Shown here piece after piece: positions 36,126-49,100 of a stretch of DNA of 64,000 bases. The stretch comes from Neckera pumila. Its lineage: Eukaryota > Streptophyta > Bryopsida > Hypnales > Neckeraceae. Position numbers and translations under genes: made by a program. Position 1 is the first letter of the stretch; the number at the start of each line of letters is the position of its first letter. The notes below the pieces were generated by a model, which saw only the letters and a program-made list of their open reading frames with translations, was not told the origin of the DNA and made no database searches. The stretch is from assembly GCA_963969595.1 (NCBI GenBank), contig OZ018409.1, positions 42,297,282 to 42,361,281 on the forward strand, in the 5' to 3' direction.

Positions 36126-39100
36126 GCACTCTGCTACACTTTGCGCTAAAATTAATGACCAACTCAAGGTTTCAAGGACCTCGAGTGTAGATTCTGTAGA
36201 ACCTTGAGTGGAAATGTGCAATCAATGTAGAGCCACCAAAGATTTTGAAATTTGGAAGCATTTATTATAAACAAAAACATGCAATCTCATTAGAGATGGT
36301 TGAATGCAGGCTTATATTTTGTTTATTACTTGGTGTACTTCTAGCCAAAACAATATACAATTAAAAGCCCAAATGACTACCAAGTATTATTTGGAAGTGC
36401 ACACTTTGAGAAAGGGTAACTTTTTTTTAGCATATTTTAATAACGTGCTTATAAGATACCATGAAAACACCGACAATTTCTGGAAATAAGCGACCATCTC
36501 AGGCACCAAAGCCATATGCAATGTCGTTTCTGTTACAAATTCTTTCATTTTTTATGCAGATTTTTTAGAAAGGTGTATTGGGCTTTCGGCAAAGGATTTT
36601 TTGGGACCCCAAGATGAATTTTTTTTGAGCATGTTCACTTTTTGTGGGGCTCTCAAATGACCATTGCTGTTGCTGGACAATTACACATTATGGAGTCGTT
36701 GAAAATGATGGCTATTGAATGGCTCAATTATTTGAGTAGCATAGCAGTATAATGCCACATGTAGTCAAAACGTTTCTACACAAAGGAATTAAGATTTCCA
36801 AGTCTTCTTTCGGCTTTACCCCACTAAAAAATTCCATCATGCATGAGGTCAGAAAGCTAGAGAACCACGTGGTTTCTTGGCATTAGCATTGCCAGCTGCA
36901 GCATCAAAATAGATTAAAGAAATAACACTGAAAAGGGGAAAGGTTCATAAGAGTACCAAACTACAGGTACACACTGTTTTGCCAAGCCCCATCCACATTT
37001 GGTGTTCAACCAAAAATGAAGGAAAGACAAGGCAATATGACGGGACAATCGCTGTCATGAGGTTGAATGGAACTGGGTACCTTCAAATACAACAGCAGCA
37101 TGTTATCGTTATCCATGGTCCTTCAAGAATCTTCAAACAACACTCCCAACAACAACAAACATAAAGCTGTGGAAGGAGTTCCATCCACCTAGGACCTGGT
37201 CAAGCACATTCTTTGTTTGACCATCAAAACAACCCAATCCAAGTGGCCCAAAGTGAGAATCCGCTCAACCCTCAACCCATGGAGGCATGCATGCTTCATA
37301 TCCAAAGAACTGAATTGGACCATGCAGAAGTGGTCAAAAAACAAAGTAGGGTGGCAAACAAAACAAAACAAAACGATGCATTGAACCCTAAGTAACAAAG
37401 AATCTGTTACATGGAATGACATGGTTGCAGCAGTAAGAATGATCCTGCCTCACTTGAAAGGTTCAAAGCCTACTAAAACATCCACTGACTCATCATTCAA
37501 ATGTTCCAATCACTGCGCAGCTACCCATGACATTTTGGTGTAAAACAACACTATAAAGCGCAATTTTTTTGTTCTCACACTCGAGGATTTTACAATGAAA
37601 GAGTCTCTGCAAAGCAGTCTAAGGTTCAATACATGGCAGAAGTCAGGGTCATCTAATGAGGAAGGCGGATTTCAAACACTACAAACTACACTATACTAGT
37701 CCACTGACTGCTTCAGCAACTGGAAACAACGATGATAAACGATCCCCCTAACAAACTGTCATAAACCTGCACGCTGTTAGCTCCATTACCATTACCTGCA
37801 GAGCTAGGCATATGCAGTCAAGTAAAAAGTATATTACAGTACAAATCATGAATTGAGAACCAACTTCAAAATCAAACAAAGACCAACATAACTACCAGAG
37901 GAATACCTCAACAGTATCGGACTACGCAAGTGCACATCCGAGTTATAAGAGACTGATAAGAGCTCGTGACACGAGCAAGTGATTCCACTCGTGGAAACTG
38001 GAAGACAAAATACTAAACCAAAGCAAAACATCAAACTACACTTGAAGGATCCACTCACTCAAGAGGATCTTTCTTCTAACCTAGGAAAGATAAAAGCACC
38101 AAAGCGATGAGATCTGGAAAAGGAGTAGTGAGCTATCGTTGGGGATAATTTTAGCCCCCCTAGGATTTAAAAAGCATCCCTTTGGGTGAATGGACCCGAG
38201 TGGAAAGCCAAAAACCAAAAACCATCCACCGCTGCCAAACCTTAGGTCTATCGAGAGAGCTTACCTCCTCTTCAGATGAGGCTAACGCTACGAGTAGTTG
38301 TTTGACCACGATCCACCACCCAGCTCCATCCTTTCTCAGCACGAATCGACTTTCTGTTCTCCAGATATCAGTAACAAGCAGCTACCGACAAGAGCCTGCT
38401 TACCAAAGAAATGGTACTATACTATTCTCCCTATCAGAGCTGCAAAATTAAACCATCAAGAGACAGGATCTGGAACTGGCAGCTTAAGGCCACGAAAACT
38501 CGAACAAATGAAAACGATTGTGCAAAGTCCTAACAGGAAAAGGCTGTGGACATAGACAATTTTGAACTCACCTCTTCAAGGCTGGTTTCTGGATATACAC
38601 AGGTCAAACCAGGGACTACCATCATAAGCAAAGAAACATCTAGAATAGCACTGAAGAATTCAACCTCAGATATCATTCTGCGAATAAAAAAGCAGATCCG
38701 ACAAACTTGCAAACTACCAGTTCAAACAAAAAATATTTGCGAACATCCAAAATTCCAAAATCAAGCTGGGAACTTTCAGAACATAATGTTGTTCACTTGT
38801 AAGATACAAAGCTCCAGAACTCTATGCAAGGTCATCACGAGTGACCATTTCCACATCTCACGGCAAGAAGACGCTAAGATCAACATTTGACATTACCTTC
38901 GATATAAATGTATAATGTTTTTCCATGTATTCAAGACACGTACTACCTACTTAACTACTTCACCAATAAGTGTTATCTACAACGATACTCAAGGCATTGA
39001 ACATCCGGTTCACTTGCAAAAGCAGGAAAATCCTCAGAATTATATGCGCCGTAGATCAAAAGTGTGAAACGATGCAAAATATTGCGCTCCGAACACACAC

Positions 39101-39216
39101 AAAAAAGGGAGCAGGCAACCGTTCGTTACAGCCTCTCGTGGACCACCAAATTGGTGATTGACCAACACTTCTAAGGCAGGGGCACAAGAGAATACACAAC
39201 AGTAGTGGCGTACGAC
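36126..39216. other. Downstream flank of PRP40; no confident gene
   Basis: Base composition shifts toward that of the PRP40 gene from about 36950. Open frames up to 114 codons occur (for example 38546-38890, plus) without domains. The 3' untranslated region of PRP40 must lie in the high-coordinate part, but no clear polyadenylation signal was found close to the stop codon. Confidence 0.35.
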
Positions 39217-40122
39217 CTACTGAATCTCGCCGTCCTCGCCAACTTCTCCGTCCTCCAACTCGTCAGGTCCACCGTTCCTCCTCCCGCCGTCCCGTCTGTG
39301 TCGCTTCTGCTTTGCGTCTCCCTCCGATTCCGATTCATGCACATGCTGCACAAAGGACCAGACCGTGCTTCAGTTCCCTTCGTCAAATTCCCGGAATACC
39401 TCGATTACCAAGGGCTATCTAAAACGACTCCCAGTGCAGCATACAGATTGCAGGAGGCCACACATCAACATAACACGCACGGCCACAAAATGCATCGATA
39501 TAAGGTAATTATCCCCACCACTATCATCTTCAAACAACATCTATGTCTAGACAAGCCATGATCCCACAATGGACTCAGCCAGTACAGTAGTTAATTATGA
39601 AGGTCGAGATTATTTAATTCGTCCATTTAAATTTGAAGGCATATCTGCTATACTAGTCAGTCCTGCAAAAAGAACGTGGATGATGTCACATAGACACTTA
39701 CAGTCAAAATTATCTACCTTTCTTGACGATTTTTTATGGTCACTCCCATGCCGGCGAGATTTCCTGGAACTCTCTTTCTCATCTCGATCCTTCTCAGTCG
39801 TTTCACTACTGCCACTACGGTGTCTTTTTCTGTGCTTCTTTTCACGTTCCTTGTCCTTATCACGCTCCTTATCCTTCTTCCTTTCATCCTTGTGTGCTGA
39901 ATGATTTGTCACACCTTCCATCTCGTCAACATGCACGCTGGGTTTTTCGTGTCTAGACTTCTCCTTCTCCTTCTCTTTCTCCCTTTCTCTATCTTTTTCT
40001 TTCTCTTTCCTCCTTTCCCTATCTTTCTCTTTTTCTTTCTCTTTGTCCTTGTCCAGGTGCTTCTCCTTCTCTTTATCCTTATCCTTGTCCTTGTCCTTGT
40101 CCTTGTCCTTATCCTTCTTGAC
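39217..40122 (-). other. PRP40: PRP40 exons 28-29: charged tail and C-terminus
   Basis: Exon 28 (39718-40122) encodes 135 residues dominated by Lys with Asp, Glu, Arg and a His/Ser patch; its first part is a KD repeat written by GGATAA/GGACAA hexamers. Exon 29 (39217-39345) encodes [12 protein letters not shown] and the conserved [11 protein letters not shown] end. An unspliced reading through exon 28 would instead add a short spurious tail to 39610; the donor AAG|GTAGAT at 39717 restores the conserved C-terminus. Confidence 0.85.
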
Positions 40123-43100
40123 CTGCAGTTCAAGACACAACGGGAAGAAACTGAAGAAGATTAATCATAAGCAAAGATCAGAAACTACGTGAACACAACT
40201 GCTACATTGTTCTACACTGGCACCACAAGACTCCGTGACGGCCCCCGAAACCTCTAACACCTTCCGCCGCTTTCAAACATCACGAAGAACGTCAAGAAAA
40301 ATACCAGACAGCTTCAGAAAATCGAATTCAAAGGACCCACCTTCTCTTCCTTTTCCCGCTTCCTATCCTTATCCTTGGCTTTTTGTACCAAGTGCGCTAC
40401 ATACTCCTCGAACAACTTCTTGCGTAATCCGTCATCTGACAAGGCCCTGAATGTCACAGAAGAATACTCAAAGTCAGTCGCGAGAGCTATACTCACAAAG
40501 GGTATATCCACAAAGAACCGGCACCAAACTGCACCTGTAATCTTGAGCATCTTCTATGAGAGGCTTCACGTCTTCCCATTTTGATGAGGATGTCACCGCC
40601 TGCAGAGCCCACATATACAATTCACATCGTAGCAAGGTCAAGAGCAGAGCAAACGCAGAGCAACAGAACAGAAGGGAGAAAGTGCCAACACAAACCCAGC
40701 TCTCATAACAGAAAGCGGGAAGTTCCTTGAACATCTACTACTCCCTCACCAACGAGCAAAGACCAGACAAAGAACGGTCATTCCCTCTTCGGCCCCGCAA
40801 ATTTAACCAAGCAGAGATGCTAAAGTCCCATGCACACGCACCTTGGTATTTCGCAACAGATTTGTGAAGTCGTCCGCCAGCCTCCGGCGTTTCTTAGCTT
40901 CCTTCTCCTCCTTCTCTTTTGCTCTTTCTAAATAGTCTTCAAACACAAGCTGAATCCCAACCCAAACCCACAAGCGCAATCCACATCATATTAACTTCCT
41001 TGCGTTTACGTGATCCCACGTCTAGTGGTACCCAAGTCGATAAGACATTGACAGCCCACACAGAAAACAAGTCTCTCAAGCACATTCAAACGCTGCAAAG
41101 CATATCTATTTCACACATTCTCTTAATTTCTAACATTTCAAGCTCCCTAAAATTGGGCAAACTCAAACTTCACCATCAGTGAGCACCCTGCTTTCGACAG
41201 TAATGACACGAAAACTACACGGAACTGTCCTATTAGAGAGTGAGACACTAATTTACCAATAACACTCTTTTTGCAAAATTATTAAACTAATGAAGGCTGA
41301 AATATTAATATGTTGAACCAATTTCCACAAAAGTAAAATTTTGTATTGCCACTAATTTTGTGGGAGACTCGATTAGCACCCTCACTAATGGGAAAAAGAA
41401 GTGAACTGGTACATCCTATACAAAATATTCCAGCAGATCTGGACTACATAAATCATCAACACATCATCACTATCCAAGATACTAGGACGAATCACATCGC
41501 ACTCCCCTTCCATTCGATTCCCGTCCCCACTCATTAGGATGAGAACGGAAACCTAATCGAAAGAGGAGGATGTTACAAAGATTATTAACACAGGTAAAGA
41601 GGGGATAAACATAGAACACACCAACTCCTACTACGAGTGAAGAGTGTATCTGCTGCTGTCAATTTCCTACAGAGCCCAACTCTATCGACAATGTTACGGA
41701 TACTGAAAAGAAGTAGGTATTCCAGAATACCACGACCATCTCTTAGAAAAACAAGAACTAAACCATCGTCCAAACACAACGGACACTGCACAAAGAGATC
41801 GCAAGATACAGGAACCCACCATAGTATACCTTTCTGAAGCCAAAACTGGTCAGCATCCGGACCCAACGGGGAAGTAGCCACAACACCGCACAATACCGCT
41901 CCAGAAGTGATTTATCTATACAGACTGATTGTGTCCTTTGCCACACACCGCACTTCCGGTGTCTGGCAAAGAGCGATCAATCCAACCGCAATTTACATCA
42001 AGTGGTCACTAACCTTAAGGTTTGGTTCAGCTATCGCCGCCAAGTCACCTGCTTCAGCATATGCAGTCTTGAATTTGTCGAACGTCCACGCAGCTCCAAC
42101 GCTTATCTAAGTTCATCAGCATATTCCAACTCCGCTCAGCATATGCTATGCACATGACAAAAGGACCAACCTATGGGAACACGAATATCTTCCAATTGCA
42201 AAACGAAAGGTTTATAACTGACGAGACAAAGGACACGCCTAAGCTGTAGGACGGATATATACCCTACTGAGGAAGAAAAACACACTGCCTTCTATCAAAT
42301 GCGAGCAGCAACGACAAATGATTTCAAAATGACAGTGACACGCTAGATTCCTACCCTTCCAGCTTTCATGACGTCCTTCGCCCGCGCCTTGTCATCATGA
42401 TACTGCACCATTCAAGTTGGTCTTGTAAACAGAGAAGAAAATGACAAATGTTCACTATTGCGTACGCATGCACAAAATTTAAGCTGCTACACTAGAAAAC
42501 AGACCTATATTACATAATGTCCACGTACTTCAAAAGAATAAGCACAGTGCAAAAACTGTACGCGATACAGTTCCTGGTCGATTGCGGAGGTGCGACGACC
42601 CCCACAAGGAATGATCCCTAAACTCGTATGAAGTCACCAATTCACACGAGAGAATGATGTCCTACACACTTCGTCGAAAAACAAGATACGCTAATGCCGT
42701 ACCTGCTTATCAAGCTCTTCTATGACGTCCTCAAACAACTCCTTGGGCGTAGTGCCAGAAGTGTTTGACGCTACCGCTTGATAAGCACTATTTTCCTTCA
42801 CCTGCACCATCACGAGCAATGCCATCAATCGTGAGCATAAAGAAGACGACGTCGGTTCCATCAGCACGCCAGATGTAGCGTCTAGTCGTGATACTAGATA
42901 TCTCGTTCTAGCTAGACGTGCACATAGTCCACATCAAGACAGAGTACTCGCAAAAGAACTTGATGGCAACAGCTTGCGAAACATGACATGTCTTGATCTT
43001 AGATACTAGCAGTATAATGAACCTCCTCTCTTTAGACACTTCCTGACCTATCCACAAAATAGCACATACAGATGTCTCCAGCATCCACAATAGAGTAAGT

Positions 43101-46100
43101 AGCAGTCGATCCAAGAGGAAAAAAGCGAACATGTTGAGAAGTTCAAAACAAAAAGGACCACGAGCTTAAATCAGAAAAAGAACGAGAAACCCGATTCGGA
43201 CCAAGGTCAGATATAGCACCTTCATCAGGTAATCTCGCCACATGGTTTTAGCAGTAAGAGTGCCCGCTGCCTTGTGCTCATCCATCAACTTTCTGAATTC
43301 ATCACGATTCTTTCGCTCCTTCCGCCGCAGTTGCTCCTGCAGCCGTCAAATGAGACGTTAACATTCTCCAATCACAGACCACCAAAATTCAAGTCGATTC
43401 AATACCACTGCACAAATGATGATATCATAGATCTACTCGTCACGCTTATTGGAAGAAATGGTACCTTCAGTACTCTCTTCTCTTCTTCTTCCTCCTTCTC
43501 CAGATCTCGGATGTACTCCTGCCAACACAAATTCATCAGTCGGTGAGAGAGGTACTCTCCAACCGAGATCAATCCGTTAGTTCCCCGCAGATTCACACTT
43601 CTGACCACATGGTCAATGAAACCCACTGCCACTCCAGCAACTATCCAATTCTATGCAAGTGAGATTCTCGGTTGCGGGTTGGACACCTGAAAAACCTCCA
43701 ATCGATCGAGTTTGTCTAAACGAGTGCACCGTTCATCGTCCTCCAGCCGATCCTGCACCTTCCTCCACTGAGTAGTAACCTGTGCACATACCAAAAAGAT
43801 TATGTCAATCTCAGACACCTGAAGTTTAATGATAAAAAATAGCCCTGAATACTTTAACAGGATCACTCCGGGTACCCAATGCCCGGACACGAACCTTTAT
43901 GAAGTCACAGCTCTCCAAAAATTTCCTGTACTCCACTATGTACTTCTTCCTTTCTTCTCGAGCCTTCTCACGCTCCTGACACGCATCAAAACCAAACTTC
44001 AGTCAAACCTACCTTATCGTATCGAGTAATATCCAACTTAGCAATTAAAGAAACGCCCGCCTGTGCCACCTTCTTTTGAGTCAGTGCTGACGAACATTTC
44101 GAAATCAAGTTTAAGGAACACACCTTCCGCTCCAAGTCCACCATGTAATCCTCAAAGAGCTCCTCTCTTTCCCGGTCCTTATCAACAGCTAAAAACCTCG
44201 GATCGTCTTCAAACATCAAGTGAGCCTTGCTGTTACCACGAATTATGTCCATCCAACAATGTGAGTTAGAAGTCATCTCATGATGTCCACACCGTCGCAC
44301 CCCAAAAATGACTTCCAAATTTCACAAACAAGTTCACACAATAAAAGTGCATAAATTAAACACAACAACAGGAACAGATGAAAACAGATGAAAACACAAA
44401 CAGCGTAGAAAAATCCAAACCTCCAGCGCATAGAGGATGTCAAGTCCTTCGATTCCTGACAAAAAACACCGCACTGTCAGATCATGACATCTCAGTTCAA
44501 ATCGAACGTTCACAGCAGGTTGTGCTCAGCATTTGTGTTCTCTCCTGAATAGAACGATCGTGAAGGTATAATTAGTGTGTCAAGTGACGTTACCTCCAAC
44601 ATTGCAAGGAATTTCTCTCTAGCAATTTTCTGTTTCACGCGCTTCTCTTCACTCTCCTGCTTCTTTCGGTGAGCAAGGTACTGCAGGAGTCAGGAGCAGG
44701 AAGCAATGTCAGCTATCGAGATACTCATCCATCATACAAGCACGCTTTTAGCTGAGTAGGAGCCAGAATAGAATCTGAGCATATTGCTGGCAGTAAGTAT
44801 ACGGAGATCTTTGACTAGGGCTACAGAACAAGCGCTAGATCAAGGAGAGAACCTAAGCTGACGCAGGGCAAGGGCAGATCGAAAAACCAACCACAACTAC
44901 GAATACAAGCAACATCCGGAATTGACTACTTTGCCAACTCACCGCAAATGCCCGTCCCTCCTAAAGAACGTGGGATCCAATTTTCATCACCACTACTCCC
45001 AAGAATGAAAACATATTCCTCAAACCAATCACTTACCTCATTAAATGCTTGCTTCCGTTCTCCCAACGTCTTCAGAGCACCGTATCTCTTATCATTGATG
45101 ATGACTCGCATAGCCTGTACCAAACTCTTTCACGTTAGCATCCTCTTCCACGTCCCAGGCAAAGGTAAACGTCCAAGGATGCTTCCAGCACTTGGCAATG
45201 TAAAAAACCAGCTGACCTCCCCATTCGCAAAACCAGATACAACACATGCAATTGTACGGTATATGCAAGACGAACCTGTTCCCATGTCCAGTCTGCCTCA
45301 ACGTGCACGGACTCCAGTAGCTCCTTGAATGCATTCTTGGCCTCCTGGACAACATGAGAACTATAATGAATGCCGTATACCAAGAAAACATGCCGCCATA
45401 TCAGCAGTACAAGAAAAAGGGACCACGTGCAAACTTACGATCTTGCTGGCATAGGCCTGTGGCTCCTCGGAAACAAGAGTGGGTTTCTCTTCCACGACAG
45501 GAGAAATGTTGATTTTGCTTGTGACTGGCATGACCTTCTTCGCCTCCTGCAACACCAGCTGGCGATTAAAAAACAGTGGATGCCCGTTCTGAGCTAGGAC
45601 GATGTAGGTTTGAAACAATAACGGTATCCATTTTGCATCGCACTGCTGGCAACACTATTGCTACACTCACACTACCACAACACACGAATTTGACTACGCA
45701 TGAGACCTCGTACCTCGAGATCTTGCGCAGAAGTTCCATCTGCAACCTCCTGCTTCGCCTCCTTTACATCGCTCGTCACGCTGAGAAAAAACACAAAATT
45801 GAGTCGAGCAAATAATGAAGAACCGGTATCACAAAATAGACTTCGGACCCAATACGTAATATACAATGCTATCCCGCATCACACGGCACATCTGACTCCC
45901 CCATCGACTTGCAAGGGAGGAGACGAATCTTACTGCAGCTTGGCATTCTCTGTTGTCGTCGAGGAAACTGGAAGGGTAGAGATTGTGGAACTGGCAAACG
46001 CAGATGTCATTCCTGATTGAGAAAGAGGTGGAGCCAAAGAAGCTGGAGGTTTTGCTAATGGTGCCAGGGCAACCACAGCAGGTTGTGACGGAGCAGACAG

Positions 46101-49100
46101 GGGTAACCCCGCAGATTTCTCTGCCTGCTCACGAGCGAGCTGCGCACAGCCAGCAAATTGACAATTGCATATCAACAACCACATCCTTCAGTATATTTTC
46201 TCAACATGTGCTATCTGTGGAATTTCCTCGAATTTTACAACCATGCCTCTGCCAAGTTCCAATGCTACTGTAAAACGATGAAAATCTACCACTCAAACAC
46301 CAAATGTAAAGCCCTTGATACACCAAAGGGCTCAAGGCCCCACAACACAACACCCAGACATGGAGGCCAGAAAGTTGTCTCGACCACCACTTCACTTAGA
46401 GAAAGTATGTGTCGCCCTGAATACATGCACAAGAAGTCAGAAAGTCCTGAAAGAATACAGCACAAAGATTTCATGATGCTAACCTTCATCTCGTCCGGCA
46501 TCGTCCACTTCGACATCTTGGTAACCTTGTTATAGTAGTACCTGATGTTGGCAGGTCAAATAGATCAGGCACTGTGGTCCCAACCATAATATCAAACCAA
46601 AACGTCACAAGCAACGAAAATTATCCAAATCGAAAGTAGATCAGAACCGCCAGCAGTACTCCCAAGGTCTCATTAAAGTAAAATGCAAACCAGTTTCCAC
46701 TTACTTTCTACCATCCGCTGTAGTGAACTCCTTCCACGGAGTCGAGGCATCTGCACGCTGTGATGGAGACAGGAGTTCAGTTGGCTCTCGTTAGAAACAT
46801 ACAAACGCATCGAAAACAAGATCCAATACAGCACACTAAGTATTAGCGTTGGACTCGACTTCAATGCACAAATACTCTGCAAACAGTGACTTATAAACCC
46901 CAAACATCATTGTCCGGAAGCTAGATCACTCTTGATGCGACACGCCCCAAATGCCATCAACTTACCAAATGAGAATGAAATAACATTCATACTCTGACGA
47001 ATCCCAACATAAAAAAGGCAAGAAGGGGTAAAGCTTGTGAAGAACTCCCCCAAAAATGACAAGGTACAACAGGAGGAGGGATTCGTGAAATCGACAAAGT
47101 AATAACGTTTGTTTTTCTTTATTTTTGATGTGAAATAAAACAAACGGACAGCCAGGGCAAAAACATCTCCTCACCTCAGTTGGAGTCATTAGCTCACTTG
47201 GCTTTTCCCAACTGGATTGCTTTGTTCTTCTGTTGTAATAATACCTGCGATCACATCAAATTTGCCATCCTTATCTCTGTCTATAAATCCAAAAAGAACA
47301 AGTCTGTGCGTACGAGACTGTAACATCATCTAGCAAAAGACAGTTGGTCGAAAACAGTCAATATGGTCAAACCTGCGGCCGTCCGGGGCTACGTGTTCTT
47401 GCCAATCTGCGGCGCCAGATGGAGGGACAGGAGTCGACAGGCCCTAGGAGAATAGCGAAATGGGATGCGTCAGCCAATAACACTTGCCCAGATCGAAACT
47501 CATAACCCATGCATTGCTCCATGTTTTTCCCATGCAGGAACACGTCCTAAAAACCTGAATGCAAGGAAAAATTTCCTACAACAAACCCACAAGACTTTCG
47601 ACTCACAGATGCTGGCGGAGGTTGAACGGTCTGCAGTGAACCAGAAGTGGTGTTGCTTTGGCCTCCAGTCCCTGCCCACGCCTGGCCGACAGGTTGTACT
47701 GGCTGGCTTGGCGCCTGACTAGAGACTTGGAATGGGGGCGCTACGCCATATGATGCTGGAGCTTGTGTAAAGGACGGTGCTGATGAGAACTGCTGAGAAT
47801 TCACAGTGTACAGACTGCTTTAGAAAAAAACAACTACGGATTTCTCATTACTTTAAGCCTGGCTGTCAGGCTGTACTGGATGGCTCACATGACTTATATG
47901 ACCCCACCTTTTCCACAATCACCGTTGTTCCAAATACCAAGCTCCTCCAAGAAACAATGATATGTTACTACGTAGTTCAGCAAAATTCCAAATTCCAAAA
48001 CACATCTCCAAGTAAAGACAGGAGCTGGAGAAAGTAGCTACAGCCTGAAGGTCACCCCGTCCCCATTCGCAAACAGTATACGTACAGGGTAAGAAGATGC
48101 TGGTTGCAGTGCATGATTGCCTGGACCAGGAGGCGGGGGCGTAGGCTGTTGCTGTTGCTGCTGCGCCTGCTGCTGCTGCTGCGCCTGGGGAGGTTGGGGG
48201 GTCGACATTATAGGCCGCTGCTGCACCCCAAATGGCATTCCGGAGCCTTGCGGTGAAGGCTGTCCCTGCGGTTGCTGAGGAGGCCGTGTCGCAAATTGTT
48301 GCGCTTGTTGAGGGTTCAGTCCTTGCATGCTAGGGGGCATGCCCAACTGTTGCGGAGGACCCATGCCAGCGCCCGGTCGATACTGCTGACCACCGGGACC
48401 CATGAACTGTTGTCCCTGTTGCGGAGGACCTCCGGGCCGAAACTGCACGTTTCGTACAGAGGACAAAAGCACAAAGTCTCAAACAATTTCTCAGGGTACA
48501 GAGAACGAAAGAACAAATCTCAGGCAATTTTTAATCGCTGTAGAAGCGAGCAAGTATCTACTTATTCGAAATTGGGCATTGACGTTGGTGAAAATGTGAA
48601 ACTTGAAGAGAGACTCAGATTGCAGCGAGAGCACCATACCTGCATTTGAGGCGCACTCTGATAATTCGGAGACGGCCCAGGCTGACTCATGCCCATCATC
48701 CTCGGAGGCTGTTCAGTCACAATTATGCAGCCGTCTGTCAAAACAGTCCCGCTATTCTACAGCAATATTCTCTGATCAACAATTTCGCAACGGAAATGAG
48801 AGTAAACGATAAGAAAGCTAAACTGCACGTGGAACACACACCATTCCTCCTACGGCTCCTGCATTAGTTTGTAGGTGACCTTGAGGTGGACCTGCACCTG
48901 GCGGCATTCCTGGGGAGGGCGGACCACCTGTTTCCCAATACACCAGTCACCATTACATTATATCAATGTCAAAATGAGATTTTCCGTTTGAGTTGTAAAT
49001 CCGATCGAGGTGGTAAATCACCTAGCGGAGGACCCTAGTCGAACATCTATAGAACCCGCCATAATTTCGAAATTTAAAACCAAATTAAGGAGGGAGTAAT

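Noticed and set aside
39610..39717. Read-through extension of PRP40 exon 28 ([11 protein letters not shown]...)
   Set aside because: Splicing at AAG|GTAGAT joins in frame to an exon encoding the conserved [12 protein letters not shown]-terminus, so the extension is intronic.
39901..40164. Plus-strand Leu/Val/Phe-rich frame
   Set aside because: It is the antisense of the Lys-rich PRP40 exon 28 repeat.
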